Origin: Deinococcus fonticola | GTDB taxonomy: Bacteria; Deinococcota; Deinococci; Deinococcales; Deinococcaceae | Reading direction: 5' to 3' | Length of the DNA stretch: 64,000 nt | Assembly: GCF_004634215.1 (NCBI RefSeq) | Contig: NZ_SMMH01000001.1 | Location: 196,323 to 260,322 of the forward strand | In this document: one piece after another, positions 15,667 to 27,833 of the stretch | Layout of the letters: every line of letters begins with the position of its first letter | How positions within the stretch are numbered: position 1 is the stretch's first letter | Position numbers and translations under genes: made by a program | Notes under the pieces: model-generated | Databases searched by the model: none | Told to the model about the DNA's origin: nothing | The model's input: the letters and a program-made list of their open reading frames with translations, nothing else

Positions 15667-16551
15667 TCAGGTCAGGGTGCGCCACGCCACGTCCACCACC
15701 ACACCCGCCAGCATGGTCAGGGCCAACCACATGTTGGCGTCGAAAAACGCCACGTTCGCTTTCGTCAGGTCGTTGGGGTTCACCAGGCGGTGCTCGTACA
15801 GCAGGATGCCGCCCATGGCGAGCGCCGCCAGATAGTAGAAAATGCTTGCGCCAGACAGCCACCCGACCAGCAGCAGCAGCGCGAAGGTGAGGGCGTGGCT
15901 GACGGCCGCGATCTTCAGGGCACGCGGAATGCCGAAGCGCGCCGGGATGCTCTTGATGCCGTTCTTGAGGTCGAAGCCGTAGTCCATGGTGGCGTAGATC
16001 ACGTCCAGGCCGATCATCCAGAAAATGACGACCGCCCACAGGGCCCAGGTGGCCGGCGCGAAGTGGCCGGTCACCGCGATCCAGCCGCCCGCCGCCGCCG
16101 CGCCGTCGGTGATGCCCAGCCAGGCGTGGCACAGCCAGGTGAAGCGCTTGGTGTACGGATACCCGATCAGGAACACCACCGCCAGCGGCAGCAGCGCCAG
16201 GCACAGCGGGTTGAGCTGCGCCGCCGCGACCACCAGCACCACGAGGCTCACGACCACCAGTGTCCAGGCCTGCATGGGCGTCACTTTGCCGCTGGCCACC
16301 TCGCGGCTGGCCGTGCGCGGGTTGCGGGCGTCGATGAAGCGGTCGATCACGCGGTTGGCGCCCATCGCCGCTGTGCGGGCCGAGGCCATCGCCACCGTGA
16401 CCCAGAACAGCACAGGCCACCCCGGCCAGCCGCTGCCGCTGTGCTGCATGCTGGCCAGCAGCATCCCGGCGTAGGCGAACGGCAGGGCGAACACGGTGTG
16501 CTCGAATTTCACGAGGTCGTAATAGGTTTTCAGGCGGGCGGCGAAACTCAC
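15667..16551 (-). CDS. mqnP: UbiA-family prenyltransferase, menaquinone (MqnP) type
   Basis: It attaches a polyprenyl chain to an aromatic acceptor in the membrane. The 294 residues form about eight membrane helices. Both Asp-rich diphosphate-binding motifs are present: [12 protein letters not shown] near residue 65 and [12 protein letters not shown] near residue 185. Deinococcus makes menaquinone by the futalosine route, where a UbiA homologue performs prenylation, so MqnP is the likely role rather than ubiquinone synthesis. The GTG start is 8 nt after TATCCT (16560-16565 on the minus strand), a near-leaderless promoter. A polyprenyl diphosphate synthase is divergent from it, 142 nt away. 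Confidence 0.88.
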   Translation of the reverse strand: MSFAARLKTYYDLVKFEHTVFALPFAYAGMLLASMQHSGSGWPGWPVLFWVTVAMASARTAAMGANRVIDRFIDARNPRTASREVASGKVTPMQAWTLVVVSLVVLVVAAAQLNPLCLALLPLAVVFLIGYPYTKRFTWLCHAWLGITDGAAAAGGWIAVTGHFAPATWALWAVVIFWMIGLDVIYATMDYGFDLKNGIKSIPARFGIPRALKIAAVSHALTFALLLLVGWLSGASIFYYLAALAMGGILLYEHRLVNPNDLTKANVAFFDANMWLALTMLAGVVVDVAWRTLT

Positions 16552-16693
16552 GAGAAGTCAGGATAGCGCGGCGGCGGTGGGCGGTACGGAAATGCACAGA
16601 AGCGGGTTCGGTTGAGGCACCCGACCCCCTCTCCGAACAGACTTCAGCCCTTCCGACGCGCACCCCGCCGCATTCCTGCCTAGACTGTGCGGC

Positions 16694-17683
16694 ATGCGCG
16701 CTGAACTGTTGGCCCGGATCGAATCGCTGCTCCCCACGGGGGGGGACTTGCCGGAACTGCAGCGCTACGCGGCGATGCTGAGGGATTATCCGCAGCGCGG
16801 CGGCAAGGGGCTGCGCTCGGAGTTGCTGCTGGGCACCGCGCGGGCCTACGGCGTGGCCGAGGGTTCGCCGGAGTGGGAGCGGGCGCTGTGGCTGGCGGCG
16901 GCGCTGGAGCTGTTTCAGAACTGGGTGCTGATCCACGACGACATCGAGGACGACAGCGAGGAGCGGCGCGGCCGGCCGGCCCTGCACCGCCTGCACGGCG
17001 TGCCGCTGGCCATTAACGCGGGCGACGCACTGCACGTCTACATGTGGATGGCGGTGCGGCGTTCGAGGGTCGACCCGGCACTGGACGAATTCATGACTAT
17101 GGTGCTGAAGACCGCCGAGGGGCAGCACCTCGACCTGGCCTGGGTTGAGACGCGGGAATGGAACCTGACGCCCGAGGACTATCTGCGTATGGTGCGCCTG
17201 AAAACGGCGTACTACACGGTGATCTACCCGCTGAGACTGGGGGCGCTGGCGGCAGGGCATGAGCCGTCGGCGGAGTTCGAGGCGGCGGGGCTGGCGCTGG
17301 GTACGGCCTTTCAGATCCGCGATGACGTCCTGAACCTGATCGGCGACCCGGCGAAGTACGGCAAGGAAATTGGCGGGGACCTGCTGGAAGGCAAACGGAC
17401 GCTGATCGTGCTGCACTGGCTGGCGGGCGCCTCAGCGCAACAGAGAACAGTCTTCCTGGAGCGCATGAACCGGGCGCGAACCGAAAAGAATGCCGGGCAG
17501 ATGGAGGAGTTGCTGACATGGCTGAGGGAGAGTGGCAGTGTCCGGGCCGCGCAGGAGTTCGCGAACCGCGAGGCGCAGCGGGGGCTGGCGGCGCTGGCAC
17601 AGGCACTGGCCGGGGCACCGAACCAGCACGCAACCGAGGCGCTGTTACAGACCATGAAAGTGCTGGCGACCCGCGACGCCTGA
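16694..17683 (+). CDS. Polyprenyl diphosphate synthase
   Basis: It condenses isopentenyl diphosphate units to a polyprenyl diphosphate (geranylgeranyl or longer; chain length is not decided here). The 329 residues have the first Asp-rich motif HDDIEDD, with two extra residues between Asp pairs as in type II geranylgeranyl synthases, the second motif FQIRDDVLN, and GGKGLRSEL for substrate binding. The ATG is 7 nt after TAGACT (16681-16686), a leaderless promoter. Divergence from the UbiA gene suggests shared use for quinone side chains, with carotenoids as an alternative. Confidence 0.9.
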   Translation: MRAELLARIESLLPTGGDLPELQRYAAMLRDYPQRGGKGLRSELLLGTARAYGVAEGSPEWERALWLAAALELFQNWVLIHDDIEDDSEERRGRPALHRLHGVPLAINAGDALHVYMWMAVRRSRVDPALDEFMTMVLKTAEGQHLDLAWVETREWNLTPEDYLRMVRLKTAYYTVIYPLRLGALAAGHEPSAEFEAAGLALGTAFQIRDDVLNLIGDPAKYGKEIGGDLLEGKRTLIVLHWLAGASAQQRTVFLERMNRARTEKNAGQMEELLTWLRESGSVRAAQEFANREAQRGLAALAQALAGAPNQHATEALLQTMKVLATRDA

Positions 17684-17827
17684 AGCGACCAAGCAACAAA
17701 AGGCTGAAAAGTCAACCCCTGACGCACGCTGTCCAATGCGCAAAGACGAGCCGGAGTAGGGGTGCCTTTGTCCTGTCTATGCGTGTATTCTCGGCATGAC
17801 AAAAGTCTTTTCAGCAAGGAGAATTTC

Positions 17828-19072
<1,245 letters not shown>

Positions 19073-19161
19073 GACCAGTCGCCGGCAAAGCTCTGAGCTC
19101 ATCTGCCCTGCCGGCCACTCCAGCCCGACCGCCCACCAACCCTCCCAAGGAGTCCCCCATC

Positions 19162-20469
<1,308 letters not shown>

Positions 20470-20482
20470 GCAACCAGATAAC

Positions 20483-20513
20483 AAGAGGGCTGCCCGTGTG
20501 GTGGCCCTTTTTT
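20483..20513 (+). terminator. Terminator of the gdh pair
   Basis: The stem AAGAGGGC (20483-20490) pairs with GCCCTTTT (20504-20511), one G-U pair, and the right arm runs into six T. It starts 14 nt after the gdhB stop. Confidence 0.85.
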
Positions 20514-20643
20514 ATGGATCAGAAGAGGAAAATCAGAGGTGGCCCTCTCAGAGGCCCCGTGGAGCGATCATTAACCGTAGACCGGCTCCATTCCGAGCCG
20601 CGACCTCCTGGTTTTCAGGCTTTCTTTTGCCAGAATGCGGGTG

Positions 20644-21249
20644 ATGTCTCGCGCCCTGTCCAGCCTGCTCGCCTACTTCACGCCGCTGGCCTCGGAGGTT
20701 CACCGTGACGCCGGGGGGGTGACGCTGCTGACGCCGGAGACGAACATTCTGGCGCTGAATGCGACTTACTGTGAGGCCAGCTGTCCGGCCCAGCCGCGTT
20801 CGCCCCTGCTGGTGGGGACGCAGGTGTTGCCGGGTCGGGATGTGGGTGGGCTGCGCGTGGGCGTCTACGAACCCCGGCCAGAGGACTCGAAGATCGTGGT
20901 CGAGCAGGTGTCGCGCCTGCAATTCGCCACCTGGGCGGGCGTGTTGGCGGAGGCGTACGATACACCGGCGTGGGCCGGGCCCATCGCCAGGCACCTGGGT
21001 CAGAAACTCGAAGGGGACATTCAGAGCGTGCTGCTATTGGCTTACGGCGCTTCAGAGACGCTGGGGGCGCTGCTCTGGCGCGAGGGGCAGGCGCACTTAT
21101 GGGGCACCCTGGACGGCGCGGTGGACGTGCCGCTCTTGAACGCGGCGGCGGAACTCGCTTCCTCTCCCCTGCTGGTCAGTGTGCCAGATCAGTCGCGTGT
21201 CGCCGTACAGGAGGCGGAGATAGTGACTTTCACGCTGACCGGGCCATGA
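20644..21249 (+). CDS. Hypothetical protein (201 aa)
   Basis: No family is recognised with confidence; the layout of short strands after LTPETNILALNATYC and two cysteines near residue 45 are the only features that stand out. It is probably cytoplasmic, with no signal peptide or membrane helix. Three starts are close together (ATG 20635, GTG 20641, ATG 20644); the last is 8 nt after CAGAAT and is preferred. Its last 20 nt overlap the end of the convergent phosphatidylserine decarboxylase homologue. Confidence 0.7.
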   Translation: MSRALSSLLAYFTPLASEVHRDAGGVTLLTPETNILALNATYCEASCPAQPRSPLLVGTQVLPGRDVGGLRVGVYEPRPEDSKIVVEQVSRLQFATWAGVLAEAYDTPAWAGPIARHLGQKLEGDIQSVLLLAYGASETLGALLWREGQAHLWGTLDGAVDVPLLNAAAELASSPLLVSVPDQSRVAVQEAEIVTFTLTGP

Positions 21250-21922
21250 CGGTCTGTCCGCCCTGTACCCGATCTCCCACGCCCACTTGCGGCAGGACGC
21301 TGAGGGGGAAATAGACGACCACCAGGCCGCCTTCGGGCAGAAACAGGGCCTTGTGACCGGCGCGGACGGTGTCGCCCTGGTTCAGGTAAGCCGTACCTTG
21401 CAGGCCCCGGCGCGAGCCGATGGCGGCCACATGAATGTCTCCTGCAAGTGTCTGGAAGGTCAGCATCAGGCGTTCGTTGGCCCGGGTGCCGGGCGCCCCC
21501 AGCAGGTCGACGGGCTGCCGGGCGGCCATTTGCAGCAGGTGTCTGCCGCCCAGGGGAAGCCGGCTGCCGGGAACATGCCGCACTGCCCTGACTTCACCTT
21601 CGGCGGGCGCAGAGGTGTACAGCACGTCCAGCGGGCTGACGAGCAGCCCCACCAGCCAGCCTTCTTGCGGCACCTCATCCCTGAACAGTTCGCTGACAGG
21701 CCAGTCGAGCTCCTCGGTATGTCCGTGCGAGGCTTGCCCCTGCACGACTTGCCCCCACTCAATGCGCCGCACGAAGGACACCAGGCCGTCGGCCGGGCAC
21801 AAGAGTTCGCCGGGCCGGGGGTCACTGAAGCGCACCGGGTCGCGGTAACGGTGGACTTTGCGCAGATAAGCGGTGCCCGCTCCGGCAAGGGCAAGCAGGG
21901 CCAGACGGCGGGGGACTCTCAT
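21230..21922 (-). CDS. Phosphatidylserine decarboxylase homologue lacking catalytic residues
   Basis: The 230-residue protein has the family's fold markers: an N-terminal membrane helix, RYRDP, the PADG motif (D45), LLVSPLDV, and a C-terminal VGDRVQGGQTVMA. But the self-cleavage site, normally GS or GST, reads EGG (residues 197-199), so no pyruvoyl cofactor can form. The histidine normally after SPLDV is also lost (SPLDVLYTS). It should therefore be an inactive homologue with a structural or binding role. The ATG is 7 nt after TAGACT (21930-21935), a leaderless promoter. Confidence 0.8.
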   Translation of the reverse strand: MRVPRRLALLALAGAGTAYLRKVHRYRDPVRFSDPRPGELLCPADGLVSFVRRIEWGQVVQGQASHGHTEELDWPVSELFRDEVPQEGWLVGLLVSPLDVLYTSAPAEGEVRAVRHVPGSRLPLGGRHLLQMAARQPVDLLGAPGTRANERLMLTFQTLAGDIHVAAIGSRRGLQGTAYLNQGDTVRAGHKALFLPEGGLVVVYFPLSVLPQVGVGDRVQGGQTVMARSA

Positions 21923-21969
21923 GTCCCCCAGTCTAGCCCTGCCCGGCGCTCCGGTGACTGCGCCTCCGG

Positions 21970-22704
21970 TTACTTCACGTAAATCTGCACGGAGTTCAGC
22001 ACGTCCGCCTCCGCGCCGGAAATGGGCTGCTCCCCGAACGCCCCGGTCTGCGAGGTCTTGGTGAGGCTGTTCAGGGCGGCCATGCCGTCCACGACCTGCC
22101 CGAACACGGTGTACTGCCCGTCCAGGAAGTCGGCGGCGGCCAGCGTCAGGTAAAACTGGCTGCCCTGCGAATCCAGGCTGGCGGCGCGGGCCATGCCCAG
22201 CACGCCGGGGCGGTCGAATTTCAGCCCATTCCTGTTCTCGGCCATGAAGCGGTAGCCGGGCCCGCCGGTGCCCCATTCGGCCTTGCGGGCAGGATCGGCG
22301 CTGCCAGGATCGCCGCCCTGCGCCATGAACCCATCGATCACGCGGTGAAAGCGCGTGCCGTCGTAGAAGTGATTGAGGGCCAGGAACACGAAGTTGTTCA
22401 CGGCGACCGGCGCGGCCTTGGCGTTCAGGTCGATGGTGATCGTGCCTTTGCTGGTGTTCATGACCGCGCGGTAGGACCTGGCGGGGTCGATGATCTGCGC
22501 GGCCTTATCGAACTGACGCACAGGCGCGGTGCTGAGCGGCGCCATGAGCGTGTACCCAGCGGGCGCGGCGGGCGCCCTGGCGGGAACGGGGGCTGGAGCG
22601 GGGACGACAGGGGCAGGTTGAGCAGGCGTTTTCGTGGTCTGGGCGGCCGGGGCGCACGAGAACAGCAGCAGTGTCACAGGAAGCAAACTCAGGCTTTTTT
22701 TCAT
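21970..22704 (-). CDS. Peptidyl-prolyl cis-trans isomerase, cyclophilin-type lipoprotein
   Basis: It should assist folding outside the cytoplasmic membrane. The 244 residues begin with a lipoprotein signal (MKKSLSLLPVTLLLFSC, lipobox LFSC), then a Pro/Ala-rich linker to about residue 65, then the cyclophilin barrel with FHRVIDGFMAQGGDP. The ATG at 22704 is preferred over an upstream start because it gives the signal peptide and lies 7 nt after GATACT (22712-22717). It is 83 nt downstream of glgP on the same strand. Confidence 0.9.
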   Translation of the reverse strand: MKKSLSLLPVTLLLFSCAPAAQTTKTPAQPAPVVPAPAPVPARAPAAPAGYTLMAPLSTAPVRQFDKAAQIIDPARSYRAVMNTSKGTITIDLNAKAAPVAVNNFVFLALNHFYDGTRFHRVIDGFMAQGGDPGSADPARKAEWGTGGPGYRFMAENRNGLKFDRPGVLGMARAASLDSQGSQFYLTLAAADFLDGQYTVFGQVVDGMAALNSLTKTSQTGAFGEQPISGAEADVLNSVQIYVK

Positions 22705-22787
22705 GTGCTCAAGTATCCCACGCTGACATGAGGCGTGGGATCGACGAGACGCAGCGGCAAGTGAGTGGCAGACCAACTGCATCCCGC

Positions 22788-25304
22788 TCACGCCCACTTG
22801 ATCAGTCCGGTCTCCAGCGGGTGACTGAGGCCGTCAATCTCCGGAATCATGCGCACGCCCAGCGAGTACAGGCCACTGTCGGCCAGCGGCACTTCGCCGC
22901 TGTAGACGTTGCCCTGCTGGTGCCGGAGGGGCACGCGGGTCTGGTGCTCGCCGCGCATCAGGACGGCCTCGACGTTCAGTTCTTCGGGGTTGATGCCGGC
23001 GGGGTTGACGTTGGCGGTCACGGTCACGGTCTGGCCGGGGTGGGCGGTGGTGGGCATATTGGCCTGCGCGCTGATCTGCGTGTAGGGCCACTGCTGGCGC
23101 ACCCAGGTTTTCCACTCGGCGATCTGCCGGGCTTCCCTGGAGTGATCCTGGCTGACGCGGGCGGCCCGCTGCGCGATGGGCAGGTAGTACTGCTGCACGT
23201 AATCGATCACCTGTCGCTGCATCGAAAAGCGCGGGCTGACGGTCTCGATGCTGTCGCGGACAGTGTGCGCCCAGCTGGCCTCACCGGCAGCGCCGCCGTA
23301 GTAGCGCGGAACGATCTGGGTTTCCAGGGTGGAGTACAGACTGTAGGCGTCGGCGTCGTCCTGCACGTTCAGGTCGGCGTACTCGCGTTCCTCGCCGATG
23401 CTCCAGCCGTTGTCGCCGTCGTAGCCTTCGCGCCACCAGCCGTCCAGCACGCTGAAGTTGGGGCTGCCGTTGAAAGACGCCTTCATGCCACTGGTGCCGG
23501 AGGCTTCAAGCGGGCGGCGGGGGTTGTTGAGCCAGATGTCCACGCCCTGCACCAGGTGGCGCGCGACGTTCATGTCGTAGTTTTCCAGAATGACGATCTT
23601 GCCGCGGAATTCGGGCTCCTGACTGACGCGGAAGATCTCCTGAATCAGGGCCTTGCCGGGGTTGTCGGCGGGGTGGGCCTTGCCGGCGAACACGAATTGC
23701 ACCGGGCGCTCAGGGTTGTTGACAATTTTGCTGAGGCGGGCCTTGTCGCGGAACAGCAGCGTGGCGCGTTTATAGGTGGCGAAGCGCCGGGCGAAGCCGA
23801 TGGTCAGGGCGTTCTCGTCGAGCAGGGTGTCGGTGTGGGCGACGTCGGCGGCGCTGGCTCCGTTGCGCAGCAGCTGTTCTTTCATGCGTCCGCGCACGAA
23901 AGCGATCATCTGGCGCTTCATTTCGCGCTGCACGTCGCTGAGCTGCGTCTCGGTCAGGTTCTCGACGGCCTTCCACATCTCCTCGTCTTCCAGGCGCTGT
24001 GTCCAGCCTTGCGGCAGCACGGTGGAAAGCAGGTCGCGCATGGGCTGGCTGGTAAACGTCAGGTTGTGCGCGCCGTTGGTCACGTGCCCGATGGGGACTT
24101 CCTCGGGGTTGGCGCCCTCGTAGAGGAAGTTCCACATCTTGCGGCTGACTTCGCCGTGCAGTTCGGACACGCCGTTGGCGGCGCGGCTCATGCGCAGGGC
24201 GAACACGGTCATGGAAAAGGCCGGCACCACCTGACCGTCCCAGTTCTGGTCGTGGCGGGCCAGGGCGTACAGGTCGTCGCGGGTGGTGTTCAGCACGCCG
24301 GGCCAGCGGCCGATGTAGCGGTCCATCAGCTCGAAGGTAAAAGCGTCGTTGCCGGCAGCCACCGGTGTGTGCGTGGTGAAGAGGGTACTGCTGGCCGCCG
24401 TTTCCAGCGCGGTCTTGAAGTCCAGGCCCTGCGCCACGTACTCGCGCATACGTTCCAGGCTCATCAGGGCGGCGTGGCCCTCGTTCATGTGGTACACGCT
24501 GGCGGGAACGTTCAGGGCGCGCAGGGCGCGAATGCCCGCGACGCCCAGCAGGACGTACTGCTGCACCCGCAGTTCCTGGTTGCCGCCGTACAGGCGGGCG
24601 GTGAGCTTGCGGTCGTCCTCGGTGTTCTCGGGGAGGTTGGTGTCGAGCAGCAGCACCTGAATGCGGCCCACCTGGAGTTTCCAGACGCGCACCTGCACGT
24701 CGTGATCCCCGATCCAGACCTTGAGGCGCACTTCCTCACCGGCGCTGTTGAGGGCCACGGTGATGGGCAGGGTGGTCAGGTCGAGTTCATCGTAGGCCTC
24801 GTTCTGCCAGCCGTCCTTGTCGAACAGTTGCCGGAAGTAGCCCTGGTGAAACAGCAGGCCCACCGCCGTGAAGGGCAGGCCCAGGTCGGAGGCACTTTTG
24901 CAATGGTCGCCCGCCAGCACGCCCAGGCCGCCGGAGTAGATGGGCAGCGATTCGTGGTAGGCGTACTCCATGCTGAAGTAAGCCACCGGCTGCATGCTAG
25001 AGGCATTTTTGCTGACCCAGGTGTCCTTCTGGCACATGTAGGCATCGAAGTCGGCCATGACCTGCCGGTAACGCGCCAGGTAGGTGGGGTCGACGGCAGC
25101 CGAGTTCAGGCGCTCCTGCGAGACTTCCAGCAGGGTACGCACCGGGTTATGCTGGAAGCGCTCCCAAATTTCGGAATCGAGTTCCTGGTAGAGGCTCTGC
25201 GCGTGGGGCGTCCACGACCAGTACAGGTTGTAAGCCAGTTCGGAAAGCCGCGCAATCTCCGGTGGAAGTTGCGGCAGCACGGTGACTTTACCAATGATGT
25301 TCAT
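22788..25304 (-). CDS. glgP: Alpha-glucan (glycogen/maltodextrin) phosphorylase, Thermus type
   Basis: It releases glucose 1-phosphate from alpha-1,4-glucans. The 838 residues match the GT35 family branch with an N-terminal domain of unknown function (residues 1-115, LAYNLYWSW). The phosphate and substrate region carries YSGGLGVLAGDH; the PLP lysine lies in SGTSGMKASFNG. A C-terminal beta-rich extension of about 130 residues (from TAHPGQTVTVT) is extra to short phosphorylases. The ATG is 8 nt after TAAGCT (25313-25318). Branching enzyme glgB and a GH13 glycosidase lie elsewhere in the window, consistent with glycogen turnover. Confidence 0.95.
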   Translation of the reverse strand: MNIIGKVTVLPQLPPEIARLSELAYNLYWSWTPHAQSLYQELDSEIWERFQHNPVRTLLEVSQERLNSAAVDPTYLARYRQVMADFDAYMCQKDTWVSKNASSMQPVAYFSMEYAYHESLPIYSGGLGVLAGDHCKSASDLGLPFTAVGLLFHQGYFRQLFDKDGWQNEAYDELDLTTLPITVALNSAGEEVRLKVWIGDHDVQVRVWKLQVGRIQVLLLDTNLPENTEDDRKLTARLYGGNQELRVQQYVLLGVAGIRALRALNVPASVYHMNEGHAALMSLERMREYVAQGLDFKTALETAASSTLFTTHTPVAAGNDAFTFELMDRYIGRWPGVLNTTRDDLYALARHDQNWDGQVVPAFSMTVFALRMSRAANGVSELHGEVSRKMWNFLYEGANPEEVPIGHVTNGAHNLTFTSQPMRDLLSTVLPQGWTQRLEDEEMWKAVENLTETQLSDVQREMKRQMIAFVRGRMKEQLLRNGASAADVAHTDTLLDENALTIGFARRFATYKRATLLFRDKARLSKIVNNPERPVQFVFAGKAHPADNPGKALIQEIFRVSQEPEFRGKIVILENYDMNVARHLVQGVDIWLNNPRRPLEASGTSGMKASFNGSPNFSVLDGWWREGYDGDNGWSIGEEREYADLNVQDDADAYSLYSTLETQIVPRYYGGAAGEASWAHTVRDSIETVSPRFSMQRQVIDYVQQYYLPIAQRAARVSQDHSREARQIAEWKTWVRQQWPYTQISAQANMPTTAHPGQTVTVTANVNPAGINPEELNVEAVLMRGEHQTRVPLRHQQGNVYSGEVPLADSGLYSLGVRMIPEIDGLSHPLETGLIKWA

Positions 25305-25418
25305 CGTCAGGTAGCTTAGCGCAGCCGGTGAAATGGGGGGATGAGCTCATTTGCACAGTCCTTTTAGGACCACTTATCCGCCAAAATTGGTCGCTTAACT
25401 CCGGTTATGGAAGAGGTG

Positions 25419-25434
25419 AGGGCCGCTTGGCCCT
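25419..25434. terminator. Short GC hairpin between glgP and the TelA gene
   Basis: AGGGCC-GCTT-GGCCCT is a perfect 6-bp stem with a 4-nt loop, followed by TCTCCCCCTTTC. It lies in a divergent gap, so it may be part of the 5' region of the TelA gene rather than a terminator. Confidence 0.3.
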
Positions 25435-25488
25435 TCTCCCCCTTTCGCCGGATGCAACTCTTCATGTTTTTATTGCGTAATAAGGGGC

Positions 25489-26709
25489 ATGACTGATGGC
25501 AAACTCCAGCACCTGACCCCGCCCGAGTCCACCCTGCAAGCGCCGGAGGCCGTTCAGCCCGTGCGGGCGCAGGAAGCCCCGGAAATGGTGCCGCTGACCC
25601 CCGAGGAACAGACGCGCCTGGAACAGATGGCCCGCAGCTTCGCGCAGGACGTGCTGAGCGCCGGCACCAACAGCCCCGAGTTCCGGCGCAAACTCGACGC
25701 CGTGCACGACCTGGGCCTGCCCGAGCAGCGGGCCGCCGCCCAGAGCAGCAACCGCATGCTCGACCGGCCCCTGCGGGCCACCAAGATCGGCGCCCTGGCC
25801 GAGGGCAGCGATATCCTGAAGGGCCTGACCGACCTGCGCCGCACCGTGGAAGACCTCGACCCCAACCGCACGCCCACGCCGCGCCGTTTCTTCGGCATGC
25901 TGCCCGGCGCCAAGAAAGTGCAAAACGCCATGGACAAGTACCAGAGCGCCAACGCGCACCTGAACGGCATTCTGGAGAGCCTGTACCGCGGCCAGGACGA
26001 ACTGCGCCGTGACAACGCCACCATCGAAACCGAGAAAGTTCACCTGTGGGACACCATGCAGAAGCTGCGGCAGTACGCGCACGTGGGCAAATCGGTGGAC
26101 GCGGCGCTGACGGCGGAACTGGCGCAACTCCAGCAGACTGACCCGGAAAAAGCCCGTGTGGTCAGTGAGGAACTGCTGTTCGCGGTGCGCCAGCGCGTCA
26201 CCGACATCCTGACGCAACTGGCGGTCAGCATTCAGGGCTACCTGGCACTCGACCTGGTGCGTCGCAACAACCTGGAACTGATCAAGGGCGTCGACCGCGC
26301 CACCACCACCACCGTCAGCGCCCTGAAAACGGCCCTGATGGTCAGCCAGGCGCTGGGCACCCAGCAGGCGGTGCTGGGGCAGGTGAACGCCGTGAACGAA
26401 ACCACCGGCAAGATGATCTCCAGCACCGCGCAACTGCTGAACAAGCAGTCCACGCAGATTCAGCAGCAGGCCGGCAGCGCCACCGTCGACCCGCAGGTTA
26501 TTCAGGCGGCCTTCCGCGAGGTGTACGGCGCACTGGACGCCATCAGCACCTACCGCGCCCAGGCGCTGGAACGCTTCAACGACACCATTCAGGTGCTCGA
26601 CCGCGAAGTCGCGCAGGCCGAAACGTACCTCGACCGCGAACGGGAAAGCACCGCGCGCGAACTCGCGCAGAATGTGAAAGTCACGCAGGAAGGCGAACTG
26701 AAGCTGTAA
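25489..26709 (+). CDS. TelA/TelB-family (toxic anion resistance) protein
   Basis: The 406 residues match the TelA family, named for tellurite resistance; its molecular function is unknown. It is soluble, mostly alpha-helical and coiled-coil, with RFFGMLPGAKKVQNAMDKYQ near residue 125 and the conserved LALDLVRRNNLELIKGV near 250. The first 60 residues are Pro/Glu-rich and divergent. The ATG follows TAATAAGGGGC, which could be either a -10 box (TAATAA 25478-25483) or a weak ribosome site. The gene stands alone, without ter genes beside it. Confidence 0.88.
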   Translation: MTDGKLQHLTPPESTLQAPEAVQPVRAQEAPEMVPLTPEEQTRLEQMARSFAQDVLSAGTNSPEFRRKLDAVHDLGLPEQRAAAQSSNRMLDRPLRATKIGALAEGSDILKGLTDLRRTVEDLDPNRTPTPRRFFGMLPGAKKVQNAMDKYQSANAHLNGILESLYRGQDELRRDNATIETEKVHLWDTMQKLRQYAHVGKSVDAALTAELAQLQQTDPEKARVVSEELLFAVRQRVTDILTQLAVSIQGYLALDLVRRNNLELIKGVDRATTTTVSALKTALMVSQALGTQQAVLGQVNAVNETTGKMISSTAQLLNKQSTQIQQQAGSATVDPQVIQAAFREVYGALDAISTYRAQALERFNDTIQVLDREVAQAETYLDRERESTARELAQNVKVTQEGELKL

Positions 26710-26812
26710 GGGATGGGATTCAGCAGCATTTGAAGAGAGAACGTCAGTCACTCTGTGGAAAACCGGAGCGGCTGGCGTTTCCTGCTGGGCAATGACGTAC
26801 AATGCGCCTCTC

Positions 26813-27688
26813 ATGACCAATCCGACTGCCGTCGACCAGACGTTCGCCGCCACGCTTCTGGATGGTCGGGTGCGCTTTCTGGCGCGGGGGGCCACCTGCA
26901 CGGTGTTCACCAATGGGGCGCGAGTGGTGCGCCTGTCTGACCCGGACCCCGCCAAAGCGTCGCGCTTCCGGGTGGATGCCCAGGTGCGGCGAAAACTGCA
27001 TGCCCTGGGTGTGCCCACGCCGCTGACCGAGGACATGGGCGTGCTGCCGGACGGGCGGGCTTACAGCATCGAGGCGCTGATCCGCGGGGACGACCTGCCG
27101 CCCACCCCCGAGGGAGTCCGGCAGCTTTCAAGGGCGATCAAGGCGCTGCACACGCTGGAATGCTGCGGATTCGGCCTGCTGGAAGACCGGGCGGACAGTC
27201 TTTGCGGTTCGGGCCGGACGCCGGCCGAGGGGGTGCTTTCTCGCCTGCACCAGCCCTGGCCTTTCGCAGAGGGGCCACTCGCGGCCCAGCCGCTGGTGTG
27301 GGCCGCGCCGGACTTGCAAGGGGCGCTGGCGGCCCTCGAAGATGAGTTGCTGAGCCTGGCCGAACTGCCCACCTGCGTGTGTCACACCGACCTGCACCTC
27401 AACCAGTGGCTGTGGCGGCGGGGCGAACTGGTCGCCCTGCTGGATTTCGGGGACGCCAGCGTCGGCCCGGTGGCGTGGGACTGGGCCAGCCTGGCGTATT
27501 TTCACGGCTGGCCGCAGGCGACGGAACTGGCCGGTGCGCCACTGGGCCGGGAAGTGGCGCTGTTCGGGCTGCTGCTGGCCTTTCACCGCGCCAGTCGCGC
27601 GGCCAGAGACAACCACCCACAACGCACCGATGAAGCGGCTGCGTTTGCCCGTTCGTGCCTGGAACGCCTGGAAGATTCGCCCTGCTGA
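26813..27688 (+). CDS. Aminoglycoside phosphotransferase (APH)-family kinase
   Basis: It is a kinase-like protein of 291 residues with unknown small-molecule substrate. The catalytic loop is VCHTDLHLNQWLW (HxDxxxxN) near residue 190, followed by the metal-binding LLDFGDA. The N-lobe (RGATCTVFTNGARVVRLSD) is typical though the P-loop is degenerate. TACAAT (26798-26803) lies 9 nt before the ATG. Homologues phosphorylate choline, homoserine, sugars or antibiotics; the sequence alone does not say which. Confidence 0.85.
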   Translation: MTNPTAVDQTFAATLLDGRVRFLARGATCTVFTNGARVVRLSDPDPAKASRFRVDAQVRRKLHALGVPTPLTEDMGVLPDGRAYSIEALIRGDDLPPTPEGVRQLSRAIKALHTLECCGFGLLEDRADSLCGSGRTPAEGVLSRLHQPWPFAEGPLAAQPLVWAAPDLQGALAALEDELLSLAELPTCVCHTDLHLNQWLWRRGELVALLDFGDASVGPVAWDWASLAYFHGWPQATELAGAPLGREVALFGLLLAFHRASRAARDNHPQRTDEAAAFARSCLERLEDSPC

Positions 27689-27833
27689 CGACCTTGCGCT
27701 TGTGCAACGCCTGCCATAGCGCCCTGCACACTCCGGCATTGCTCCAAGAATTCTCCCGAAGAAAGCGCCGACCACCAGCGTATTGAAAGCCGGATCAGTC
27801 CCAGTCCCAGGTGCGCCAGTCGCTGGGCCTGGC

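Noticed and set aside
15368..17416. 682-codon minus-strand open frame across the prenyltransferase genes
   Set aside because: Most of it is the shadow of UbiA and of the polyprenyl synthase; only its last 96 codons look like a real small gene.
21230..21249. 20-nt overlap of convergent genes as a sign of wrong calls
   Set aside because: Both stop codons are clear and both proteins have sensible lengths; short tail-to-tail overlaps are common.
22671..25319. 882-codon plus-strand open frame opposite glgP
   Set aside because: It is an antisense shadow of a well-supported phosphorylase gene, common in GC-rich DNA.
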